8,731 bases of DNA from an uncultured Peptococcaceae bacterium (GTDB taxonomy: Bacteria; Bacillota; Peptococcia; Peptococcales; Peptococcaceae), in assembly GCA_902462325.1 (NCBI GenBank), contig CABQBF010000111.1:1-8731 (forward strand), written 5' to 3'. The notes under the pieces were generated by a model. The model ran no database searches and was not told where the DNA came from. It worked only from the letters and a program-made list of their open reading frames with translations. The first letter of the stretch is position 1. Each line of letters starts with the position of its first letter. A program made the position numbers and the translations under genes. Shown here one piece after another: positions 1 through 6,807 of this stretch.

Positions 1-1146
1 GGTGTGCATGTGTATCGGGCCGGTGTAATTCCCACGCCGGCGGTGGCAGTTTTGACCCGTATGCTGAATTGTATGGCTGGCGTGGTGATTTCTGCCTCCC
101 ACAATCCCTATCAGGATAACGGCATTAAATTTTTCAGTCCGCTGGGAACCAAACTGCCCGATGAGCTGGAAGCAGCCATTGAAGCGGTGGTGGCCGATGG
201 CTTAAAGGATGTGCCCGCACCGGCCGGCGCCGGTGTGGGACGGGTGATTGCCTATCCGGAAGGGGCAGAGCGTTACAGCAGCTTTATCAAGAGCAAGGTG
301 GACGGCGATTTTGCCGGACTGCGGGTGGTGGCCGACTGTGCCAACGGCGCGTCCAGTTTGATTGCGCCCAAGCTTTTGCGGGCCTTAGGCGCTGATGTGA
401 CAGCCATCGCCTGCACGCCGGACGGCGTTAATATCAACGACGGCTGCGGCTCCACCCATCTGGAGCAACTGCAAAAAGCAGTGGTAGACTGTCAGGCCGA
501 TTTGGGCGTGGCCTATGACGGCGATGCAGACCGTTTACAGGCGGTGGACCAGTACGGCAATGTGGTGGACGGCGACCGGTTGCTGTTGATTTTCGGCAGC
601 TACTTAAAAGAGCAGGGCTTGTTGGCGCAAGATACTGTGGTGATTACAGTGATGAGCAATATGGGCTTAAAAATTGCGCTGCAGGAAAGAGGCATCAAAA
701 CGCTGGAAACCAAAGTGGGCGACCGCTATGTGATTGAGGGTATGAAAGAAAGCGGCGCTGTGTTGGGCGGCGAACAGTCGGGCCATATCGTGTTTGGGCT
801 GGATAACACCACCGGCGACGGTATTTTGAGCAGTGTGAAGCTGCTGCAGATTTTAAAGCAGAGCAAGCAGTCGCTGGCCGATTTAGCAGCCCAAATGGAG
901 CAATATCCGCAGATTTTAATCAATGTTCGCGTCAAAGAAAAGCATGGCTGGCAGGAAAAGCCGCAAATTCAGGAGGCCATTGCCGCTGCACAGGCCCAAC
1001 TGGGCCATAGCGGCCGCATTTTGGTGCGGGCTTCCGGCACAGAAAATTTGCTGCGGGTGATGGTGGAAGGCAAAAATCAGGCGCAGATTGAGCGGCTGGC
1101 GCAGCAAATTGCCGGTGTGATTGAAACGGTGATGAACCCATCGTGA
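1..1146 (+). CDS. glmM: Phosphoglucosamine mutase GlmM (5'-truncated by window edge)
   Basis: GlmM interconverts glucosamine-6-phosphate and glucosamine-1-phosphate in the cytoplasm, the step before UDP-GlcNAc for peptidoglycan. Reading from base 1 (frame 1), 381 residues are visible. The phosphoserine loop ISASHNPYQDNG places the active Ser at visible residue 33. The metal-binding DGDADR is at about 173-178, the sugar-binding GGEQSGH at about 256-262 and the phosphate-binding RASGT at about 343-347. In family members the active Ser lies near residue 100, so about 67 N-terminal residues are missing upstream of the window. The GTG at position 4 is therefore not the real start. All four catalytic loops are intact and there is no frameshift. 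The stop TGA (1144-1146) overlaps the acpS GTG start, which suggests translational coupling. The DGDADR and SASHN context favours GlmM over general phosphomannomutases, and acpS directly downstream fits this. Confidence 0.96.
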   Translation, partial: GVHVYRAGVIPTPAVAVLTRMLNCMAGVVISASHNPYQDNGIKFFSPLGTKLPDELEAAIEAVVADGLKDVPAPAGAGVGRVIAYPEGAERYSSFIKSKVDGDFAGLRVVADCANGASSLIAPKLLRALGADVTAIACTPDGVNINDGCGSTHLEQLQKAVVDCQADLGVAYDGDADRLQAVDQYGNVVDGDRLLLIFGSYLKEQGLLAQDTVVITVMSNMGLKIALQERGIKTLETKVGDRYVIEGMKESGAVLGGEQSGHIVFGLDNTTGDGILSSVKLLQILKQSKQSLADLAAQMEQYPQILINVRVKEKHGWQEKPQIQEAIAAAQAQLGHSGRILVRASGTENLLRVMVEGKNQAQIERLAQQIAGVIETVMNPS

Positions 1147-1517
1147 TTGCTGGAGTTGGAACCGACATGGTGGAGATTGACCGTATCCGCCGGGCCATTG
1201 AAAAAAATCCGCGTTTCTTGGAACGGGTCTATACCCAGCAGGAAATTGCCTGCTGCCGGCGTAAGGCCAATTGCTGGCAGTCCTTTGCGGCCCGTTTCGC
1301 GGCCAAGGAAGCGGTCGGCAAGGCGTTGGGCACCGGCATTGGTCCGGTAGGGTTAAAAGAAATTGAAGTCATCAATGCAGCAAGCGGTCAGCCCCAGGTG
1401 GCGCTTTATGGAAAAGCCCAGGAGCTGGCCCAAAGCAGAAATATACAGCGTGTGCATATCAGTTTGAGTCATTCTGAGGCCTATGCCATTGCCACCGCTG
1501 TGCTGGAGGGGGAGTAG
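1143..1517 (+). CDS. acpS: Holo-[acyl-carrier-protein] synthase AcpS
   Basis: AcpS transfers 4'-phosphopantetheine from CoA to a serine of apo-ACP and so activates fatty acid synthesis. The 124-residue length is normal for the small trimeric AcpS type. It opens with MIAGVGTDMVEI, which carries the conserved metal-binding Asp8. FAAKEAVGKALGTG contains metal-binding Glu56 and the CoA-binding lysine region. ISLSHSEAYAIA near the C-terminus (about 106-117) is the usual final family motif. The start is GTG at 1143, which puts the GTD motif at the expected place; a weak GGTGAT Shine-Dalgarno-like site lies at 1128-1133. The start overlaps the glmM stop by 4 nt, so expression probably depends on re-initiation. 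The next gene starts 1 nt after the TAG stop. An internal out-of-frame ORF at 1147-1350 is a shadow. Confidence 0.95.
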   Translation: MIAGVGTDMVEIDRIRRAIEKNPRFLERVYTQQEIACCRRKANCWQSFAARFAAKEAVGKALGTGIGPVGLKEIEVINAASGQPQVALYGKAQELAQSRNIQRVHISLSHSEAYAIATAVLEGE

Positions 1518-1518
1518 G

Positions 1519-3048
1519 ATGTATCTGGTAACGGCAGAACAGATGCGGCAGGTAGACCGCGCCGCCATTGAAGAACTGGGCATTCCGGAAATGGTGCTGA
1601 TGGAGAATGCCGGCAAAGCGGTGGTGGAATTTTTACAGGAACAGTTTCCTGATTTAGTGAAAAAAAGCGTGACCATTGTGGCCGGTGCTGGCAACAATGG
1701 CGGCGACGGCTTGGTGGTCGCCCGTTATCTGCACCGTATGGGCGTGGCGGTTAAAGTGTTTATTGCAGCGGAACGGGAATTATCGCCCAGCGCCAAACAA
1801 AATTATGAAATTTTGGCCAAGCTGCCAGTGAAAATTTACTGGCTGGACAGCGAAAACAGCATGCATTTATTGAAGGTCACGGTCAATTACAGCGATATTT
1901 TAATTGACGCTTTGCTGGGCACCGGCGTCAACCGGGAAGTAACAGGACGGGCTGAGCAGATTATTGATATCGCCAACCGGCGCAGTTGCTTGAAGGTAGC
2001 CGTTGATGTGCCTTCCGGCTTAAACAGCGATACCGGTGAAATTTGGGGCCGCTGCTTAAAGGCCGATTACACGGTAGCCTTGGCCCAGCCCAAACGGGGA
2101 CAGATGCTCAACAAGGGCCTTCGCTATTGCGGTCAGGTGGTGGTAAAGGACATTGGCATTCCCGAAGAAGTCTATCAAGGTTTGTCGTTAAACTGTCAGA
2201 TCATTGACGACAGTGTTTTGGCAGTGTGTCGGGAGCCGCGCAGCCGGGCCAGCCACAAAGGCACCTACGGGCATTTATTGGCAGTGGGCGGCGCTATGGG
2301 TATGAGCGGCGCAGTGACACTGACAGCGCAGGCAGCTTTGCGGGCAGGCGTGGGGCTGATGAGCTGCGCAGTGCCCGACGGCGTGCAGCTGCATGTGGCG
2401 GTCAATGTGCCGGAGGCAATGGTGCAGCCTTTGCCCGGCGGCAATCAGTTTGGAGAAGAAAGCATTGGGCCGTTAAAAGAGCAGTTGCGCAATAAAAAAG
2501 CGGTGGTTGTAGGGCCCGGCATGAGCGGACCGTGGACCGGCGCCATTGTGGCGGAAATTTTGCAGAACAGCCGCTGTGCCACAGTCATCGACGCCGACGG
2601 CCTGCATGTTTCGGCAGAGTGGATGGACAAGCTGGCAGAGGCCAGAGGGCCGGTGGTGCTGACACCCCATCCCGGCGAAATGGCACGGCTTACCGGATTG
2701 GAAACCGGCTATATTCAAAACAACCGTTTGGCAGTGGCCCAGGACTTTGCCGAAAAGCACAAGGTATGGCTGGTGCTGAAAGGCGCCAACACCATCATTG
2801 CTGCGCCCAACGGCAAGCTTTACATGAACGTGGCCGACAGCCCCGCACTGGCGGTGGCCGGCAGCGGCGATGTACTGGCGGGCATCATCGGCGCATTTTT
2901 GGCGCAGGGCATGCAGCCCGACGAAGCCTGCTGCTGTGCAGTGTATCTGCACGGACTGGCAGGACAGCAGGTGGCGCAAACCATCGGAGAAGTAAGCAGC
3001 AAAGCAGGAGACATCATCAATTCCATTTCAACAATCTTAACGAGGTGA
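1519..3048 (+). CDS. nnr: Bifunctional NAD(P)H-hydrate epimerase / ADP-dependent NAD(P)H-hydrate dehydratase
   Basis: This is a metabolite-repair enzyme. The N-terminal YjeF_N domain interconverts R- and S-NAD(P)HX, and the C-terminal ribokinase-like YjeF_C domain dehydrates S-NAD(P)HX back to NAD(P)H using ADP. The 509-residue length fits the bacterial fusion. Domain 1 (about 1-215) shows GAGNNGGDGLVVARYL (56-71), ILIDALLGTGVNR with Asp130, and VDVPSGLNSDTGE (162-174). Domain 2 (about 230-509) shows HKGTYGHLLAVGG, VGPGMSG (331-337), DADGLH (358-363), LTPHPGE (381-387), LKGANT and the nucleotide-site signature AGSGDVLAG (447-455) with catalytic Asp451. The ATG at 1519 is chosen over an upstream in-frame start at 1483 because the family begins at MxLVTAEQMR and a GGAGGGGGAG ribosome binding site lies at 1505-1514. 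It starts 1 nt after acpS, and alr follows 6 nt after its stop. Confidence 0.95.
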   Translation: MYLVTAEQMRQVDRAAIEELGIPEMVLMENAGKAVVEFLQEQFPDLVKKSVTIVAGAGNNGGDGLVVARYLHRMGVAVKVFIAAERELSPSAKQNYEILAKLPVKIYWLDSENSMHLLKVTVNYSDILIDALLGTGVNREVTGRAEQIIDIANRRSCLKVAVDVPSGLNSDTGEIWGRCLKADYTVALAQPKRGQMLNKGLRYCGQVVVKDIGIPEEVYQGLSLNCQIIDDSVLAVCREPRSRASHKGTYGHLLAVGGAMGMSGAVTLTAQAALRAGVGLMSCAVPDGVQLHVAVNVPEAMVQPLPGGNQFGEESIGPLKEQLRNKKAVVVGPGMSGPWTGAIVAEILQNSRCATVIDADGLHVSAEWMDKLAEARGPVVLTPHPGEMARLTGLETGYIQNNRLAVAQDFAEKHKVWLVLKGANTIIAAPNGKLYMNVADSPALAVAGSGDVLAGIIGAFLAQGMQPDEACCCAVYLHGLAGQQVAQTIGEVSSKAGDIINSISTILTR

Positions 3049-3054
3049 CAGCAT

Positions 3055-4182
3055 ATGAGCGCATACCGCCCAGCATGGCTGGAAATCAGTCCAGCTAATT
3101 TGCAGTATAATTGTGAGACAGTAAAGAAAATCGTAGGAGATCAGGTAAAGGTGTGTGCCGTGGTGAAGGCCAACGGCTACGGACATGGCGTGATAGAAAC
3201 CAGCAAAGCCTGTTTGGCAGCAGGCGCAGAGTTTTTGGCAGTGGCTATGCTTACCGAAGCAATGGAGCTGCGGGAAGCAGGATTTACCTGCCCCATTCTG
3301 ATATTGGGCTGGACGCCGGAGGAAGGCTATGAGCAAGCCATTCAGCAGCAAATTCGTTTAGCGGTGTTTGACGCCGAAGAAGCAGCGCGGTTGAATGCCA
3401 AAGCCCTGGCAATGGGGAAAAAGGCGCTGGTGCATCTCAAATTGGATACCGGCATGTCCCGGATTGGCTTTCAGGCCGATGAAACCGGATTGGCGACAGC
3501 AGAGGCCATCTTAAACATGGAAGGCATCACGGTAGAAGGCATTTTCAGCCATTTTTCCAAAGCCGATGAGGCCGACAAAACCTTTGCCAGAAATCAACTG
3601 GCGATTTTCAAGCAATTCTGTGCGCGGCTGGAAGAACGGACCGGTGTGCGCATTCCAATCCGGCATATGGCGGCCAGCGCCGGCATCATTGATTTGCCGG
3701 AGGGCCATTTGGATATGGTGCGGCCCGGCATTATGCTGTACGGCTTCCAGCCTTCTGCAGAAATGCACAACACAGCAGACCTGAAGCCGGCTTTGGTGTG
3801 GAAAGCGCGGGTAGGCCGGGTGCAGCTGCTGCCGGCTGGGCGGTTGATTGGCTATAACGGTACCTTTGAGCTGAAACAGGATACGCTGGTGGCAACGGTG
3901 CCGGTGGGCTATGCCGATGGCTATAACCGGCTGTTGAGCAATTATGGATATGTGCTTTGTCAGGGGAAAAAACTGCCCATTATCGGCAAGGTGTGTATGG
4001 ACCAGTTTATGGTGGACGCCTCTCAGGTGCCGCAGCTACAAGTGGGCGACGAGGTGACGCTGCTGGGTACTGACGGCGACGTGTCCATAACCGTGACTGA
4101 GATGGCGGCTATGCTGAAAACCATTGAGCATGAGATTGTGTGCGGAATTGCACCGCGGGTGCCTAAATTTTATATAGACTAG
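3055..4182 (+). CDS. alr: Alanine racemase (PLP-dependent)
   Basis: Alr converts L-alanine to D-alanine for peptidoglycan stem peptides in the cytoplasm. The 375-residue length is typical. The PLP Schiff-base lysine is Lys38 in AVVKANGYGHG. Lys129 in LKLDTGMSRIG is at the position of the carboxylated lysine, followed by Arg136. Arg223 in MVRPGIMLYG is the residue expected to contact the pyridine nitrogen. The catalytic tyrosine of the other subunit is Tyr267 in LIGYNGTF, and VPVGYADGYNR and GKVCMDQFMVD follow. The fold is an N-terminal TIM barrel (to about 240) plus a C-terminal beta domain. One oddity is HMAASAG at 204-210, where many relatives have HxANSA. The start ATG 3055 has a GAGGTGA site at 3042-3048 that overlaps the nnr stop, so the two are probably coupled. 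The neighbours glmM and mazF match the common alr neighbourhood in Bacillota. Confidence 0.97.
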   Translation: MSAYRPAWLEISPANLQYNCETVKKIVGDQVKVCAVVKANGYGHGVIETSKACLAAGAEFLAVAMLTEAMELREAGFTCPILILGWTPEEGYEQAIQQQIRLAVFDAEEAARLNAKALAMGKKALVHLKLDTGMSRIGFQADETGLATAEAILNMEGITVEGIFSHFSKADEADKTFARNQLAIFKQFCARLEERTGVRIPIRHMAASAGIIDLPEGHLDMVRPGIMLYGFQPSAEMHNTADLKPALVWKARVGRVQLLPAGRLIGYNGTFELKQDTLVATVPVGYADGYNRLLSNYGYVLCQGKKLPIIGKVCMDQFMVDASQVPQLQVGDEVTLLGTDGDVSITVTEMAAMLKTIEHEIVCGIAPRVPKFYID

Positions 4183-4229
4183 CCGTGGCGTGCATAGCAG
4201 AAGAAAAAACAGAATGTTGGAGAGAAACC

Positions 4230-4697
4230 ATGACGAAAATCAGACGGGGAGATGTATTTTTTGCCGAACTGGATCCGGTGATTGGTTCTGAGCAGGGTGG
4301 TGTAAGGCCAGTGCTGATTATTCAAAACGATGTGGGCAATCAGCACAGCCCGACCACCATTGTGGCCGCCATTACTGGACAAATGTGCAAGGCAAAGCTG
4401 CCGACTCATGTAGATTTGGCTGGCAGAGAAAATGGATTATCGAAAAATTCCGTGGTCCTGGTGGAGCAGGTGCGCACCATTGATAAAAAACGACTGAAAG
4501 AGCGCATCTGCACGCTGGACAAAAACATTATGGAGCAGGTGGACCAGGCACTGCAAATTAGCATGGGCCTGCGGGCTGCCTTCCCAAAAGAGGAGGATAC
4601 AGGCTGTGAGCGAACCGAACGAACAGAGCCGGCAGCAGAAGGAGCAACTGAAACGGCTGGCAAAAGAACTCAACTGGCCGTTGGGAAAAATCAGTAA
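4230..4697 (+). CDS. ndoA: MazF/NdoA-family mRNA interferase toxin with C-terminal extension
   Basis: This is a sequence-specific endoribonuclease of the MazF/PemK family, closest by eye to B. subtilis NdoA (EndoA). The core has RRGDVFFAELDPVIGSEQGG (5-24), then VRPVLIIQND and IVAAITGQ (44-51). Arg26 and Thr49 match the catalytic Arg and Thr of NdoA. KAKLPTHV, VRTIDKKRL and the final helix VDQALQIS (104-111) follow. NdoA ends a few residues after that helix (about 116 in total). This protein has 155 residues, with a charged low-complexity tail (about 119-155) containing RTERTEP. The last 92 nt overlap tex in another frame. ATG 4230 is preferred over an in-frame GTG at 4185 because GGAGAG (4219-4224) precedes it and homologs start here. 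Only 47 nt separate it from alr, so the NdoAI/MazE antitoxin usually found there is absent. Toxin fold is confident; toxicity and the role of the tail are inferred. Confidence 0.9.
   Translation: MTKIRRGDVFFAELDPVIGSEQGGVRPVLIIQNDVGNQHSPTTIVAAITGQMCKAKLPTHVDLAGRENGLSKNSVVLVEQVRTIDKKRLKERICTLDKNIMEQVDQALQISMGLRAAFPKEEDTGCERTERTEPAAEGATETAGKRTQLAVGKNQ
4591..4596 (+). promoter_or_regulatory. Ribosome binding site of tex, inside mazF
   Basis: A perfect AGGAGG lies 9 nt upstream of GTG 4606 and within the mazF coding sequence. It decides the GTG start of tex, because family members begin just ahead of the KELxxxLxxxxKTVxLL segment and no ATG occurs nearby in frame. Tex translation is thus initiated independently while ribosomes are still finishing mazF. 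Confidence 0.8.
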
Positions 4698-6807
4698 AAC
4701 GGTAGAATTGCTGGACGCCGGCAATACCATTCCCTTTATCGCCCGGTACCGCAAGGAAGTAACCGGCGAAATGGACGAAGTGGTGCTGCGGCAGCTGGCA
4801 GAACGGCTGCAGTATTTGCGCAATCTGGAGCAGCGCAAGGAGGATGTGCTGGCCAGTATCGGCGAGCAGGGCAAGCTGACTGCAGAGCTGGAGCAGAAAA
4901 TCCGGGCGGCAGAAATTTTGCAGGAAGTGGAAGACCTCTATCTGCCCTATAAGCAAAAGCGTAAAACGAGAGCCAGCGCAGCTCGGGAAAAAGGGCTGGA
5001 GCCCTTGGCCATGGCAATTTTGGAGGGCGATATCGCAAGCAGCATAGAAGCAGCAGCAATTTTATACATAGATGAAGAAAAAGGCGTAGCAACAAAGGAA
5101 GCAGCAGTACAGGGCGCTATGGATATTGTGGCGGAAATCCTTGCCGACGACGCCGACTTGCGAAAAATCGCCCGGCAACTGGCCTGGAAAGAAGGACGGC
5201 TGGCAACGAAGCTGCGCAAGGAGCTGGCCGAGGAAGAAACCACGCCCTATGAAATGTATTACGCCTATGAGGAAGCGGTGCGCAAAATTCCGCCCCACCG
5301 GATTTTGGCCATCAACCGCGGTGAAAAGGAGGATGTGCTTTCGGTAAAACTGGAGCAGCCCGAAGAACCGGTGCTTGCCGCCATTGCCCGTCAGTATCAG
5401 CGCAAGCGGCCCGCCGACGGCGCAGCTTTATTTGCCGAAGCGGCCAAGGATAGCTGGAAGCGGTTGATCGGTCCGGCCATTGAGCGGGAAATCCGCAGCC
5501 AGTTGACCGAGCAGGGCGAAGCACAGGCTATCAAGGTATTTTCCGCCAATCTGCACAGTTTGCTTTTGCAGGCGCCGGTGAAGGGGCGTACCGTACTGGG
5601 TGTAGACCCGGGCTTTCGCACTGGCTGTAAACTGGCTGTGGTGGACGATACCGGCAAGGTCTTGGAAGTGGGTGTGATGTATCCCCATCCGCCGCAGAAA
5701 AAATACAAAGAAGCGATGGAACTCATGAAGGCCATGATTGCCCGCTGGCAGGTGGACATCATTGCCATTGGCAACGGGACCGCTTCGCGGGAATCGGAGG
5801 CGTTAGCCGCAGAAGTGATTCGGCAGTGTCCGCAGGTGCAGTATATCATTGTGTCGGAAGCAGGGGCCTCGGTTTATTCGGCGTCGCCTTTAGCCAAAGA
5901 AGAATTTCCTGAATACGATTTATCGCTGCGCAGCGCGGTGTCCATTGCCCGCCGGCTGCAGGACCCGCTGGCGGAGCTGGTAAAGATTGAGCCGAAAGCG
6001 GTAGGCGTGGGGCAGTATCAGCATGATGTAGCACCCAAAAAGCTGGATGAAGCTCTGGGCGCTGTGGTGGAGGACTGCGTAAACGGCGTGGGCGTGGAGG
6101 TGAACACCGCTTCCAGCGCGCTTTTACAGTATGTGGCCGGTTTGAGCCGCTCTACCGCTGACGGCATTGTGAAGCTGCGCAATGAACAGGGCAAGCTGAC
6201 CAACCGCAAGCAACTGCTAAAGGTGCCGCGTTTGGGACCCAAAGCTTATGAGCAGTGCGCCGGCTTTCTCCGCATTGCCGATGGGGAAAATCCGCTGGAC
6301 AACACGCCGGTGCATCCCGAATCCTACGGCGCGGCAGAGGCTTTGCTGCAGCAATTAGGCTATGACAAAGCCGACCTAACCGGCGAGAAACTGGTTGCCA
6401 TTCGGGAAAAACTGCAAAAGGTTGCGGTGCAGGAAATGGCAGATAAGCTGCAAATCGGCGAGCCTACGCTCAGAGATATTATCGCGGCGCTGCAAAAGCC
6501 GGGCCGCGACCCGCGGGAAGAACTGGAGCCGCCGCTTTTGCGCAGCGATGTGCTCTCCATGGAGGATTTGAAGCCGGGCATGGAATTGATGGGCACTGTG
6601 CGCAATGTGGTAGATTTTGGCGCCTTTGTCGATATCGGCGTTAAGCAGGACGGGCTTATTCATATTTCTCAGTTCGGCAGTAAATTTATCAAGCATCCTA
6701 TGGAAGTGGTTTCTGTAGGCGATATTATCAAGGTGCGCGTGTTGGATGTGGATTTGCGCCGCAGCCGCATTGCGCTGACTATGAAGACAGGAGAACAACA
6801 AACATGA
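4606..6807 (+). CDS. tex: Tex family RNA-binding transcription accessory protein (S1 domain; YdcI-like)
   Basis: Tex is a cytoplasmic nucleic-acid-binding protein of the Tex/Spt6-like family, linked in other bacteria to transcription and stress or toxin-gene expression. The 733 residues fit the family. The helical N-terminal Tex domain (about 10-200) contains GNTIPFIARYRKEVTGEMDE (39-58) and QEVEDLYLPYKQKRKTRA (106-123). A YqgF/RNase H-like domain (about 328-455) has GRTVLGVDPGFRTGCK and IAIGNGTASRE. Helix-hairpin-helix segments (about 490-560) include VNTASSALL and PRLGPKAYEQCAGFLRI. A C-terminal S1 domain (about 657-728) has GTVRNVVDFGAFVDIGVKQD and GLIHIS. The start is GTG with AGGAGG at 4591-4596; the first 92 nt overlap mazF. 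The stop TGA overlaps the next ATG (ATGA). In B. subtilis the homolog ydcI lies a few genes after ndoA, which matches this context. The molecular function of Tex proteins is still not well defined. Confidence 0.95.
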   Translation: MSEPNEQSRQQKEQLKRLAKELNWPLGKISKTVELLDAGNTIPFIARYRKEVTGEMDEVVLRQLAERLQYLRNLEQRKEDVLASIGEQGKLTAELEQKIRAAEILQEVEDLYLPYKQKRKTRASAAREKGLEPLAMAILEGDIASSIEAAAILYIDEEKGVATKEAAVQGAMDIVAEILADDADLRKIARQLAWKEGRLATKLRKELAEEETTPYEMYYAYEEAVRKIPPHRILAINRGEKEDVLSVKLEQPEEPVLAAIARQYQRKRPADGAALFAEAAKDSWKRLIGPAIEREIRSQLTEQGEAQAIKVFSANLHSLLLQAPVKGRTVLGVDPGFRTGCKLAVVDDTGKVLEVGVMYPHPPQKKYKEAMELMKAMIARWQVDIIAIGNGTASRESEALAAEVIRQCPQVQYIIVSEAGASVYSASPLAKEEFPEYDLSLRSAVSIARRLQDPLAELVKIEPKAVGVGQYQHDVAPKKLDEALGAVVEDCVNGVGVEVNTASSALLQYVAGLSRSTADGIVKLRNEQGKLTNRKQLLKVPRLGPKAYEQCAGFLRIADGENPLDNTPVHPESYGAAEALLQQLGYDKADLTGEKLVAIREKLQKVAVQEMADKLQIGEPTLRDIIAALQKPGRDPREELEPPLLRSDVLSMEDLKPGMELMGTVRNVVDFGAFVDIGVKQDGLIHISQFGSKFIKHPMEVVSVGDIIKVRVLDVDLRRSRIALTMKTGEQQT

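Noticed and set aside
1483..1518. Upstream in-frame start for nnr
   Set aside because: It would place 12 extra residues inside acpS without a good ribosome binding site; ATG 1519 matches the family start and has GGAGG upstream.
2473..2979. 168-codon ORF on the - strand
   Set aside because: It lies wholly inside nnr, whose motifs are continuous on the + strand. The antisense translation is Cys/His-rich without a recognisable domain, so it is a codon-bias shadow.
2532..3098. 188-codon + strand ORF running from nnr into alr
   Set aside because: It is Arg-rich, has no family motif and overlaps two well-supported genes in another frame.
4183..4229. Possible antitoxin gene between alr and mazF
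   Set aside because: Only 47 nt are available, far too short for NdoAI/MazE (about 80-95 residues); the in-frame extension from GTG 4185 only adds 15 residues to mazF.
4437..4956. Overlapping - strand ORFs of 132 and 145 codons across the mazF/tex junction
   Set aside because: Considered as a possible antisense antitoxin because mazF lacks one, but they are Leu/Cys/Ser-rich shadows without a ribbon-helix-helix or MazE pattern and lie opposite conserved tex codons.
5397..5849. 150-codon - strand ORF inside tex
   Set aside because: It is opposite the conserved YqgF-like domain and shows no domain of its own.
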